Positions 23,896-34,438 of a stretch of DNA of 64,000 nt are shown here, piece after piece. Position numbers and translations under genes: made by a program. Location of the stretch: the NCBI GenBank assembly GCA_022496805.1, contig CM040101.1, positions 27,815,529-27,879,528 on the forward strand. The letters are read 5' to 3'. The notes under the pieces were generated by a model. That model did no database searches. It worked only from the letters and a program-made list of their open reading frames with translations, and was not told where the DNA came from. The DNA comes from Pohlia nutans (lineage: Eukaryota > Streptophyta > Bryopsida > Bryales > Mniaceae). Each line of letters starts with the position of its first letter. Positions within the stretch are counted from its first letter, which is position 1.

Positions 23896-24784
23896 TGTAG
23901 ACAATGATTTCTCTACAAGACTCTTTTGAGAGCCTTTTTAAATTAAATTCAAACAAAAATTACATACATATGTTTTATCTTCTATTGTTAATTGTAAATT
24001 AGAATGCAACAAACCATTAATCCTTTTTACAATCTTTTCACTAATTAAAGTAGATTTTGAAAGAAAATTTAATCTCTCACAACAAATACACGCATAAATA
24101 GGAGTATCATTCAATTTTTCTTGATATTTGGCAAGATTTTCTATAGGAATTTTTCTCTTTTTATTCAAAGGTTTTTTAGAAGCATTTTTAGAACAAATTT
24201 GATTTATTGTGGAATTTTTATTGAGTTTGGATGAAATAAGTTTCATTCTTTTAAGCACTTGTATGGGAGTCTTTTGAATATTTGGATGTTTTTCAATAAA
24301 TTTTTTTGTTTTAGTAATAAATGTACTATGCTTGTGATCATTTAGTATAGAATTTATTGTTTCATCCATTTCTTTCCATTTAGTATATAGGGGTTTTTTA
24401 TTCGAAGTACATAAGTCATTATTGCTTTTAATTTCATTACAAGCAATGTTATTTTCATCTTTAAAGATGGGAAGAGAAACGTTTTTAATTTTGCCATATT
24501 TTCTTCTTCTAATATGTTGAATTACTTGTTTAGTTGTTAATAAGTTTAATTTCTTCATTTCTAACAAGAATTTTGTAGCAACTTCATTATTTGATGAGCA
24601 TTTTGACATTAGTGCTTTTAAAATATCATTAAGCTCAAAAGTCCAAAACATTCATTAATAATATTACTGAAATGATTAAACATTTGTATTAAACATATGT
24701 ATGTAATTTTTGTTTGAATTGAATTTACGAAATTGTAGACAATGATTTCTTTATTTAGAGTCTTGTAGAGAAATCATTGTCTAC
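23896..24784. repeat. inverted segment bounded by 27 bp inverted repeats
   Basis: GTAGACAATGATTTCTCTAC plus CAAGACTC at about 23896 returns exactly in reverse complement at about 24757-24784. Inside these, AATTCAAACAAAAATTACAT near 23945 returns inverted near 24700. The gene piece between the arms (23938-24651) runs on the minus strand, while the Helitron parts on both sides run on the plus strand. The arrangement fits an inversion through the repeats or a foldback insertion. Confidence 0.85.
23938..24651 (-). CDS. Helitron zinc-finger region, inverted, intact frame
   Basis: An uninterrupted 237-residue minus-strand frame is rich in lysine and asparagine. Near its end it carries IYACICCERLNFLSKSTLI and, about 30 residues later, YVCNFCLNLI, giving C-x2-C and C-x2-C pairs. 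Such a zinc region precedes the Rep domain in Helitron replicase proteins, where the sequence IYxCxxCxRL...C is common. In the right orientation it would sit just before the Rep part at 24777. It starts at the first ATG (24651) and has no partner exon on this strand. It is probably a piece of the Helitron protein turned round rather than a separate gene. Confidence 0.55.
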   Translation of the reverse strand: MFWTFELNDILKALMSKCSSNNEVATKFLLEMKKLNLLTTKQVIQHIRRRKYGKIKNVSLPIFKDENNIACNEIKSNNDLCTSNKKPLYTKWKEMDETINSILNDHKHSTFITKTKKFIEKHPNIQKTPIQVLKRMKLISSKLNKNSTINQICSKNASKKPLNKKRKIPIENLAKYQEKLNDTPIYACICCERLNFLSKSTLISEKIVKRINGLLHSNLQLTIEDKTYVCNFCLNLI

Positions 24785-25801
24785 GATTTCTGTTGCTCCT
24801 AGTCAAGAACAGTCCCCTATAGGAATTTTTAAAGACAAACATAGTGAAGAATTGAACTATCCAACATTATTTTATGGTCATTCAGAAGATGAAAAGATTA
24901 TTAAAAACTTTTCCTATCATCAAATAGCTAGTTGGGAAATTTACACAAGAATCATGATTTTGCTACAAATATACAAAATTTATTCTTCAAAGCTATCAAA
25001 CTTTGTATTGATAAAGTTAGAAATTCTAGTTGGATTTGAATTTGTAAAAGAAAGTTATCTGGGAGGACGCTAAAAGCTGGCCAAGTTTCAAAGAAACCTA
25101 ATCTTGATAAAATATTAGAACCACATACGTTTTTGTAATTTAGAAAAACTACGAACCTCACCTGATTATGTTGAGGGATTACGAAAAAAATTATTTGCTA
25201 TGAACATGCACTTATTTGGATTAAAAATGCACCGGTGTTTTAATTAAACTCTACACAAGAATTGAAGAATTTGTTGATCAATACATAACAACTGATAAAA
25301 ATTTATTGCCTCAAGCTTTGCAAGAAGCACAAACTCACAAACATTCACGTACATGTAGAAAAAAGGTCAATCTATATGTAGATTCCACTATCCTCTTCCT
25401 TCGATGAAAAAAACAATGGCTTTAGAACCTTTAGAAAATCTAGATGCAAAAAAATCATCTTTTCTACAAAATAAAGCTAAAGAGATTTTTGTTTATTTAA
25501 AAGATTTGAACACTGGAACTAAAATGAAATTTGAAGATTTTATTCAAAAATTTCAAATCAATGAAGACACCTACATTCTAACTCTACGTAGTCAACTAAA
25601 AAGGCCTCAGATATTTTTAAAACAAACATTAAATAATATACGTACCAATGCATTTAATAAAAATATAGCACATACATGGTATGCAAATATGGATATTCAA
25701 TTTTGCTTAGATCCATATTGGGCAGCTACATATTGTACATCATGCATGACAAAAGTTGATAAATCTATAATAACAGAGTTAAAATCAATCTTACAAAAGT
25801 G
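24777..25801 (+). pseudogene. Helitron replicase, Rep region (interrupted)
   Basis: Across three frames with stops there are Helitron Rep-region blocks. First comes a PTLFYGHSEDEKIIKNFS part. Then, near 25300, QTHKHSRTCRKK with a CRF-like continuation, followed by MKKTMALEPLENLDAKK. The last open piece (25404-25801) reads YILTLRSQLKRPQIFLKQTL, NNIRTNAFNKNIAHTWYANM and DPYWAATYCTSCMTKVDKSI, a signature stretch linking Rep and helicase in many Helitrons. The frame runs into the left end of the Tigger element at 25804 and resumes at 39140 as IVDKTDANLRILKLNNAFLN. The rolling-circle nickase motif with two Tyr could not be found, so the Rep core is lost or too decayed. Confidence 0.8.
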
Positions 25802-26125
25802 TACCGTAGTTTCCTAGCAGGTTCGACACCCAACTGCCTAATAATTAATTAAAGGGGGAAAATGTGGTTCAGTAGCTGAAAATTTGATATTAAAAAATTA
25901 GGTAATTATTAAAAAATATATAATGTAATTTAGGCATTCATCCAAGAAGCCGTTGGAATACTATGGACCTTTGTTTCTTTTTCATCTATGGTGGCGGCCG
26001 CCTAAAGTCTGAACTCTTGCCCTAATCTTTTCTAAATTTATTCATTGTTTGGCTTTGATTTTGCTTTGTTTTTCCTTCATATTTCAAAGTTCTTTTGCTT
26101 GAGTTTATGCTTTGCATGTGTGAAA

Positions 26126-27165
26126 ATGGCAAGGCAAAAGACTTTGGACAATATGTTTGCATCAATTAACAAAGAGGAGATGGAATTGTTTGTGGAGCAT
26201 GATTTTGATACATTGAACACAAAGTTGGAGGTGGAGAAGGCCATGGAGAGTGAAGTTGTCAAGCGGTCAGTTGGGAGACCCAAGAAGGATGTTCAGGCCG
26301 TTTTGCTCATACCAAAGGTGGAAGACATTGCAAAAGTCGCCCCAAACAAGGCTAAGGTTAGAGGAAATTATACAAATTGGTTTTTGCCTTCTCTTTGGGG
26401 ACCTATCCATGCTGCAATGAGACAATACAAAAATTACACATCTACTTTGCACTATTTAAAACTTAAGTACAAAGAGTCAGGGAGGAGTTCTAGTGTCTAT
26501 GATTCTCTTAGTAAAGGCACTCTATGGGATTAGTTCACTTCTACTGGAGAGTTGAGAGAAGGTGTCAAAACAAAAATTGGCAATGAAACACCCTTTTCTG
26601 AAAGTTCTCAACATTGTTATGTTCTTTCAAAATTCCCAATTCTTCAAAAAGAGATTATAGAGATGCTACAAGCCCATTGCGATGCTGGTCAACCGTTGTT
26701 TGCATCCTCTATTCGAAATAGGATCAGAAGTCTCATTCGCAAAAAGGAACCAAGTTTACTTGAAGAAGAGGGTAAAACAACCTTTAAAGTTAGTTTAGCA
26801 TGGACGCGTGATTTTGTTAGATGCAATTTAAATTGAAGCTACAGAGCCGATACGGGCGCTGCAAGGATACTGCCGAGCGATTGGAAGGAACAAGGGTTAA
26901 AAATGGCGCAAACGGTAGCTTACCTTGTGAAAGCACATTCACTTCAACCACAACTTGTTGTCAACACTGATCAGACAGGCATTCACCTTGTTCCTACCGG
27001 TGGCACACATACATGGCACAAAAAGGGTCTAAACATGTTTTAGTGCATGGAGTAGAAGATAAGAGACAAATTACCGTTTCTGTATCATCATTAGCAGTTG
27101 GCAATCTTCTCCCCTTCCAACTTGTCTTCACAGGCTTGACACAAAAGAGTTTGCCTCCACAAAAC
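26126..27165 (+). pseudogene. Tigger/pogo-like transposase, 5' part
   Basis: It begins MARQKTLDNMFASINKEEME and includes a VGRPKK basic motif. TAG interrupts it at 26531; it resumes with ELREGVKTKIGNETPFSES, a region of helix-turn-helix type, then LAWTRDFVRCNLN and a second stop (TGA where Trp is likely). The first catalytic Asp lies in VVNTDQTGIHLVPTGG. A one-base loss near 27021 shifts the frame, which continues KHVLVHGVEDKRQITVSVSS and FQLVFTGLTQKSLPPQN, up to the MULE-B insertion. Pogo/Tigger transposases have the DDE/D fold and cut at TA sites. The 3' part lies at 36323-37114. Two stops and one frameshift mean no full protein is made. Confidence 0.85.
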
Positions 27166-27561
27166 CGGGGGTGCTAGTATGTGAGCGCAAGAGCAGGAGA
27201 GCCTAGGAATATCTGAGATTTTATTTTATTTTATTTTGAAAAATACCTATGATCGTGGGACTCGGATGTGGGGTTTAGGGAGTTTAGGGATGAGGATTTA
27301 GGGATTTACTATTCTAGATATTGGATCCATGCAGAATAAATTTTAAAATTGGTTTTTAGGGTTTAGGATTTAGGGTGAGATTGAGCGTGGGTAGAAGGAA
27401 AACAGTAGTAAATATACAATAAGCGAGCAATTCGTGAAGGCATCAAAGAATACAATAGACAATGATGTGAAGAATAGCGCAGGTATGAAAATATAAGTGT
27501 AGTAGCCCTTTTAGTCTCACTACCAGTCATAAAAAAATTTACAAATACATAATACATTGCA

Positions 27562-30500
27562 CTATAAAGAATCATGACATGAGTCCTCATGTGTAGAAGA
27601 TGATGTCCTAGACAAAGAACTAGAACTACGGGTGCGAGAAGACTCCGCAGCTTCTACATCCATGAACCGTGAAATGTTGGTATCAACAACTCCCTCTATC
27701 ATCTCCACGTCATCAAGGCTATGCTCTGCAAATGCCCTTGCGAGGGGCTCCACGTACACGGGAAGCTCAAACGGTTTCGGTGGACTTGGGAAGAAACTGC
27801 GGGCAGCAAAGAAAGGCTCATTCCAATCAAAGGTCTATAAAACATAGGAAATACATTAGTACTTTGAGCTGTATATCATTGATATCATCTTGTAGCGAGC
27901 AAATTTGAATCTAAACAAACTTACTTACTTTGACGTCTTCTCTTGATCTGCGTTGGAACGATCTCCATGGTGTCCGGATCCTGAGAGCCCTTCGATGCTG
28001 AAGGCTGTGGTGAAGAGGAAGTAGCCTTCGCACGCACTAGAGGAGCGATGAGAGCATCATAGATAGCTTTGTCCTCCTCCAAAGCCACAATGTGGCGGTT
28101 GACATTCCTGCATGTATGAATAGAAGCACTTGGAACACACAAACACGAAGATTATAAGAAGAATGTCTATGTACATAAGGAATCACGTCAACAAAACGCA
28201 ATGAGATCAAACGAACGGAAGGACTACAAATTACCAGTCATGGCGTTGCAGTCAAGAACAATGTCTCCCGGTTTAGAACAAGCCTCAATGAAAACTTGCC
28301 AGAAGCCTTTGCTCTTTTCCCGGGGTCCGCGCTAGGGCTTAGTTCCGTTCATTGCTTGGTCAGATTTGGCAGTGTAGTTCTATAGTCACTCGTCTGATCC
28401 AATGTCCACTCCAACCTCGTTCATGGACAAAACTTGATTGAATTGGAAGTTGGAGCCTTCCTTCCTCACCAAAAGGTAGGCGTCAAATCTCTGCGTCTCA
28501 AACATCACAAGACTCAGAAAACCACATATGAATGAAGTCAAAGCTATCGAAACAACATTAATTAGAGGGTGCATTCACAATATAACGAACCAACCCCGTC
28601 CAAATTTAATGACTCTTGATGAGTGCTTAGAAAATTATATCTTCAATTTATGTAGATATTACAAAAAATTTAAGACATTTCGCGACATATTATGAACATT
28701 TTAGCACATTTTAGTCGTTATTAACGACTGGTTGTGACCATATTTTAGTCGTTTTGGAGTACCAATAACTTCTCAAACATCGTCAAACTTTAGATTATTG
28801 TAGAATGACATATAATATATGTAGTTACTAATTTATATTGCATTATTAATTCAAATGATAAGATTATTGCGTAATAATTCGTTTAAATTAATCACTGGTT
28901 ACAGTTTCCTTAGCTCGATATACTGTGAATGTACCCTAGAATTGATAGAATTTGGTAAAGAACCAAGCAAGAACGTATCGTCAACTGCTCATTAGCCGGA
29001 TAACACAAATGCAAACGATTCATGCACACCCAATTCTTCCGTTCCACAAATCCATAAGTCATTGCATAGCCGAGAACGGCTGATTTTGCTGCCACGTCGT
29101 AAGGGTGGATGACGACCATGGCTCCATCGTCCTAAAGGTGGTTATCTGCAAACTCGAAAATGGCTGCAAAATTAGCTGGTAAGAACCTGTTCCAACGTGG
29201 GACCTCGTTGGAAGGATCAGATACAGTCAGGACGCGCAAATCCTCTTGGTAGTCCACCAACATGAGGTCAACAGTGCCCTTTGCATTGCAGCGACCATTG
29301 AACATGCGATCGCGATCTCCTCGATGCTGCATAATATATATAAATAAAAAGTAGAATGCGTTAGAAATATCTGAAGAACCTGTATCAGAAATTTGAAATC
29401 AGAAGTGGTAAGAAAGCATTGTTGGATGATGAGCAATACCTTATCGAGGAATGACAAGATTTCTTGGAAGGCAGGAATAACAGGTTTGTCTTTCGGCATT
29501 AGTGATCCAAATGACAAATTCAAGAAGAGCTCGTCATTTGCCAAGTCAGCGTTATCCGCGACCTCCACGATGACTGGACCTTGACTCAATCGCTCTTGTG
29601 TGAAGGAGATGAGAGGAGATCCTCGCTTCTTGCCCACCTCCTTTGAAGCACGGTTGCTCTGGGCCTCGTCCACCACTGTGGAGTCGTTTATGTTAGCAAC
29701 AACATTCGCTTTGGCTTTCTTCCCCTTGCCTTTCTCGGCCTTCAACTGATTCTTTTTGGCCTCTTTCGCCTTTCGTGCTTCCTCCTTTGCAAGCTCCTTT
29801 AAAAAAAGGGCCTGTAAGTTCTCCTTCTTCTTGAGATCTTGGGCATGAATCTTTGCGATTTCTTTAGCTTTCGCAGCCTCGTCCATGGAGCCGTCGTTTT
29901 TGTCGAGGAGGATGACGTCCTTAGCATTCTCTGCTGAGTTGTAAAGGGTCTGCTCAGCCTCGGGTATGTGTTTTAGACCACACTCCAGGTACCAGCCAGC
30001 GCCACGAAGATGAGCAGAGGTCCACGTCTTCATCTGATATGAATTGAACATGCAAGTCGGGCTGAACAGATCACTCCACGAGTATAAGAATGGGGGTAAA
30101 TCATCCTTGCTGATAGCCTTCTTTGGAATCAGCTCCAACATAAAGTACTTGCGTGAAATCAACATTTGAAATACATGTAACGTCATCAACAGTTATAAAT
30201 ACTTGTAAAAAAAGCAAATTTGTGAATTTTGGATACGTACCGATAAATGATACGGTTGACCAAGAGCGGCGCATCAGCGAGTTTAGCGAAAATGTCACCT
30301 TTCTTAAAGTTGGATCTCCTGAACAGGTCTGTGAAGCCAATGTCCTATAGCTTCATTCTCCACTTCTCAAGATAAGCGGAGATGGCATCAGCAATAGTGT
30401 AATCAATGACGAAGTTGGCCTTCTCTGCGATGCAGTTGAAAATCTCAATGGCGGCATCCATGTATTAAAACAAACAGATTTAGAGTTATTAGAAAATGTG

Positions 30501-32073
30501 CCAAATAATAAACCAGCACAATGAAAGTTGAAATATACACAATTCACAATTACTCACCCCCACATACCAAACCGCCTTGTCCAGCCATAGACTTAGAACA
30601 TCCTCGCTGGTCTTCATAGGGAACTTTCGTGCGGTCTGAGTTTGAGGAGAACTGTTCCACCAAACCAGCTACAAAATCTTTCTTTCCGAGCTCGCCTTAG
30701 ACGTTGTGATGAGTTACAGCTTGTCTAGTTGCATCTCCGGTTTGAGTGAGTTGCGGGCGTAGTGTTTCTCGGCCTGCACAACATGCATTAATTAGATTTG
30801 AACTTTGTACACATAGCAGGACATTTGAAGAGGTGGCTAGTATATACCTCTTGCAATATCTGGTCACCGTAGATCGGATTCCCAACAGAAGTCATCTTCC
30901 GCAATTTCGCCTTCAACTGTGAAGTCTTGTCCTTCACGTCCTTCAAGAAAGCCGTCTTTATGCCGTCACTTGTTGTATCTCCAGCCATTTCTATGTCTTG
31001 CTGTAAACAGAAATATGAGAAAACAATAAGATATTGTAATTGGATGTAAGAGAAGTGACAGCACGCGAGCAGCTGGATGGACTTACACGAAATATCAGTG
31101 TGGTGAAGATGTCCGCAGGTAGACTAAACCACGATTGACGAACATAGGTCTTAGCACGTTCGAAATCCAAAGTACTGATGATGCCCTTCATCTGCTCGAC
31201 CGGCATCAATCCGAATTTGTGAACTTGGTGCAAATTATGAACCAAGTTCGTCTTGACGTGCGAATTCTCGGTAGCTCTGCAAAGACCAATTTTTGCGAAT
31301 GATACAATGACGATATAAATAAAATGTTTGAACAACATTCTATAAATTAGATTTGAGCACGACTTACTTATTAATGTCGTGCATAGCCTGCATCACGGCG
31401 CCGATACGACCCTTGGTATCAAGGATGATAGAGTCAACGGAGTAATGCCACTTCATCTCTCCGGAGTGATCCAGGGAGATCACATTCGACCACGCTTGTA
31501 ATCGGTGGTTACCATCGCAAACAAAAAACTTAACATTCCTCAAACGGTGCAGCGAAGGTTTGCTGAGCAGGAACTCTTCGAATCGCGAATCCGCAACTTG
31601 CCAATGCACACTCTAAGCTTGGCGATCAGCATCGGAGACATTGTGAACAACACCTTGCTCGTCCGTTGTAGAAACGTAGAACACTGCGGCTCCCTCGCGG
31701 TATCCGTGAACGAAGTCAGCTTCGAGCATAGTAAGATCACAAGACAAAGTTGGCCAAACGATGGACATTATCACCATTTGACAAAGAGGTATTGACATGC
31801 GGGAGTCTTGGATTGGTGCAATACGGAGCTGCTCAATTGTTAAGACGGAGTTAAGTTTGTTCATTGCACAAGTTGATCAGTGGAAAGGTCGGTTGCATCC
31901 AATTCGTCCGCGTCGCTAGTTTCGTTATTGGACTCTCTAAGAGCAGGCTGAGGATCTTCATCATCGGAATGAGCAACAATATCGACATTCACTAGATTCT
32001 GAAACATCATGGTCAAATCAAAAATCAAGTACAAGATCAAGCTATAAGTTGCCCAAGGCAAAAATGCGAACAT
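27562..32073 (-). pseudogene. MULE-B second gene: ParB-like plus N6/N4 DNA methyltransferase-like protein
   Basis: Many minus-strand exons with good splice sites form one gene. The beginning (32073-31364) holds an acidic stretch, then SVLTIEQLRIAPIQDSRMS and VKFFVCDGNHRLQAWSNVIS, the layout and DGNHR motif of ParB-like domains. Middle exons (31338-29450) include WFSLPADIFTTLIF, AGWYLECGLKHIPEAEQTLY and a long KAKEAKKNQLKAEKGKGKK tract. The end holds VDLMLVDYQEDLRVLTVSDP, NHL with GAMVVIHPYD, RGPREKSKGFWQVFIEACSK, PGDIVLDCNAMTG and CRNVNRHIVALEEDKAIYDA. These correspond to motif IV region, then motif I and II in the order of beta-class N6/N4 methyltransferases. The usual DPP[YF] reads DYQE, and FAGTG reads NAMTG. 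Several stops and phase breaks make this copy dead. Serine-rich tail at 27562-27834. No function is proven. Confidence 0.65.
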
Positions 32074-32309
32074 ACAGAGCTAGGCCAATTGTCTGCAAAC
32101 TCTCCTATCCTGTGATGTTGACCGCCTACCTAACCCACGAAAGTCTGGGATGCTAATGCCTAGCTAATAGGGGAATCGGAGAATATGAGAAGCCAATCTC
32201 AACGGTCTCCGCTAACAAAGGAAGTAATCTAGGCCAAAGTCCCCGTGGAAGGCCGTCCTGACGCCGGTCCCCATGGGGGGGTACTAATAAATTATAGAAG
32301 CAAAAAAAA

Positions 32310-32840
32310 CTAAGAAAAAACCCCCCATAGGGGGGTTAAAAATTTATTTTTTAGCTGCTTGCGCGCCACGCACGTGGCGCATGAGCAGCTGAAACCCAAA
32401 CTTTTTACACCCCCCCTGGGAGGAGTAAAAATTTTGTTTTCTTCGCTACTCATGCGCCACGTGCGTGGCGCATGAGTAGTAAAAAAACCAAAAAAATTAC
32501 CCCCCCCAAGGGGGATGTCGGCACCCACACCCCCCATGGGGGGTAAAAGCTTTGTTTTTTTTGCTACTCACGCGCCACGCGCGTGGCGTGTGAGCAGCGA
32601 ATTTTGAAATTTTTTACCCCCCCCCCCCCATGGGGGGATAATTTTTTTTCAAAATTCACTGCTCTCTACGCCACTGGCCGTGGCGTGGCGCCAGTGCGTG
32701 GCGTCACGCCGCGCGACGTGGCGCGCATTGACGCCACATGCTCGCGCAACGCCACATGCTCGCGCAACGCCACGGCCCGAGGTGTGGCGCCCATAAAAAA
32801 AACAAAATTTTTACCCCCCCCCCCCCCCCTCTGATACCTC
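32310..32840. promoter_or_regulatory. alternating GC-rich palindromes between the two MULE-B genes
   Basis: Two palindromes alternate in the gap between the divergent genes. One is based on GCGCCACG and CGTGGCGC, best at 32446-32479, where CTACTCATGCGCCACG is answered by CGTGGCGCATGAGTAG. The other is CCCCCCATGGGGGG, with variants near 32324, 32408, 32502, 32534 and 32630. About four unit pairs are spaced roughly 90-120 bp, ending in a cluster of GCGCAACGCCACATGCTC repeats. The position suggests a shared promoter or a transposase-binding region; this is inference. Confidence 0.7.
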
Positions 32841-33585
32841 TACAGTAGAAGCTCCAATTCGCGCCACACAATGTTCCTAAACCCTCCAATCTACTCGTTT
32901 AGCCGTTGAGATTATCCTAAATATTCGCAAGGTAAAATAGGAGCATCTCCCTCCGATCATAGAACTCTCTAGTGAATCAGAAGGAGAGACACCTGCTGAG
33001 TGTAGATCTATTGAGAAAAAGTCATTGATTCCATGTCCTCTTCCTCTCCAACCCGATTATCGCACACCAAGTAACAGTCCGTCTTCCTCTTCATTGTCTC
33101 GACCTCCCCTCTATCCTACATCTTCAGATACTTTCAGTATCATGCAATGTCTGAAGAAACTCTCTTGCATTCCAGGGTGTCGAAATAAACTGGCCTAAAT
33201 TGATTTCGATGCCATCAAATATCAAAAGGTGCAGTTCCTGCCTCCATCGTTTGATGGGGATGTTGTGTTTGAACTGCCACTATGTAGGGGGAGTGTTCAT
33301 TCTCTAGTGTCAAGAACATGGAAGGAATGGACAAACGCTATGATGGTCACGCCTGGACGCGCACCCTCACGTCTAATATCAACAATAATCTAGGACTGAA
33401 GTTTAGAAGGTCAGAGTGCGTGGGCCATCTTAGTTGTGAAAACGCTGAGTGTGATTATCTCAAACGCTCTTCCAAGAAGAACGAGACGGAATGGAGGGGT
33501 ACCAGTCTAAGTCCATTCTATGTAGGACTAGGCCCGCAGTCAGATTCCTCTTTGGTTTGCAGAGTTTGCAAATCAATTCCATCTT

Positions 33586-33637
33586 CACTACTAGAAAATC
33601 CAACTAATTTGTTGATTCGGTCGCGTTGACCGGGACA
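33586..33637. mobile_element. fragment of CACTA-type MITE at a deletion point
   Basis: CACTACTAGAAAATCCAAC and the following GTTGATTCGGTCGCGTTGAC then GGGACACTTTTCAG match the left 50 bp of the complete MITE at 34267. The right end is missing. The gene sequence on its two sides is separated by about 490 bp in MULE-A, so the deletion took both host-element DNA and the rest of the MITE. Confidence 0.85.
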
Positions 33638-34266
33638 CTTTTCAGCGAGTAAAGCCTTGGACAACCCTGGCCTGTCATGTCTACGATTCCACGTATTGCA
33701 CGGTCATGACGATTGCTGTATGTGACATGCAGTCGGAAGGTGCGGATGGTCAAGTCATTTTCTGGAAGTGCCTAAACAAGGTGATGACTAGAAATGGTGT
33801 TCCTCACCCTAATTTCAAAGGTTTCATGTGCGATAGTGCACAAGCTAATTTCAATGCGGTATGCATTGTTTATGGATCTGGAGATCCATCCGTGGTGATG
33901 GTGGACCAGGAGAGGACTTGCTTGTTTCATTGGTCTACTAGCATGCACAAGCATACGGAGAAGCTCATTGCAAAAACCTTCCGAAACCAACACATCAAGT
34001 TGTGCAGACAATACAAAGATGCTAAATTGATGGCTGAAGCAGATTTAATGTATCAAGAGCTTCGAGCGTGGTGGTATTCCTCTGTAGCAGCAACAGAAGA
34101 TGCAATTAGGGAACTAGAAGATTGGTTGGCCTTTTGGCACTTCCGCTACCGCCAGTGGGGACTATGGAGGTTTCATGGAAACGGTGTGTCCCTTCTATTC
34201 CGTCAAACTATCTTTATGTGTCTACAAGGGCTACGACTATCTAAAGAGCGTGTGACCTAGACATAT

Positions 34267-34438
34267 CACTACTAGAAAATCCAATTGTTCTGTTGATTCG
34301 GTCGCGTTGATCAGGGACACTTTTCAGTTGATTTGGTCGCGTTTTTATCCAAATCAACAGATTGTTGTTCAAATCAACAGAAAAGTGTCCCTGATCAACG
34401 CGACCAAATCAACAGAATAGTTGGATTTTCTAGTAGTG
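34267..34438. mobile_element. CACTA-type MITE, 172 bp, complete
   Basis: It begins CACTACTAGAAAATCCAA and ends with the reverse complement (TTGGATTTTCTAGTAGTG). Most of the body is self-complementary, for example TGATCAGGGACACTTTTC against GAAAAGTGTCCCTGATCA. TAT flanks both sides (34264-34266 and 34439-34441), the 3 bp duplication typical of CACTA elements. It lies in the intron of the MULE-B transposase-like gene. Confidence 0.95.
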
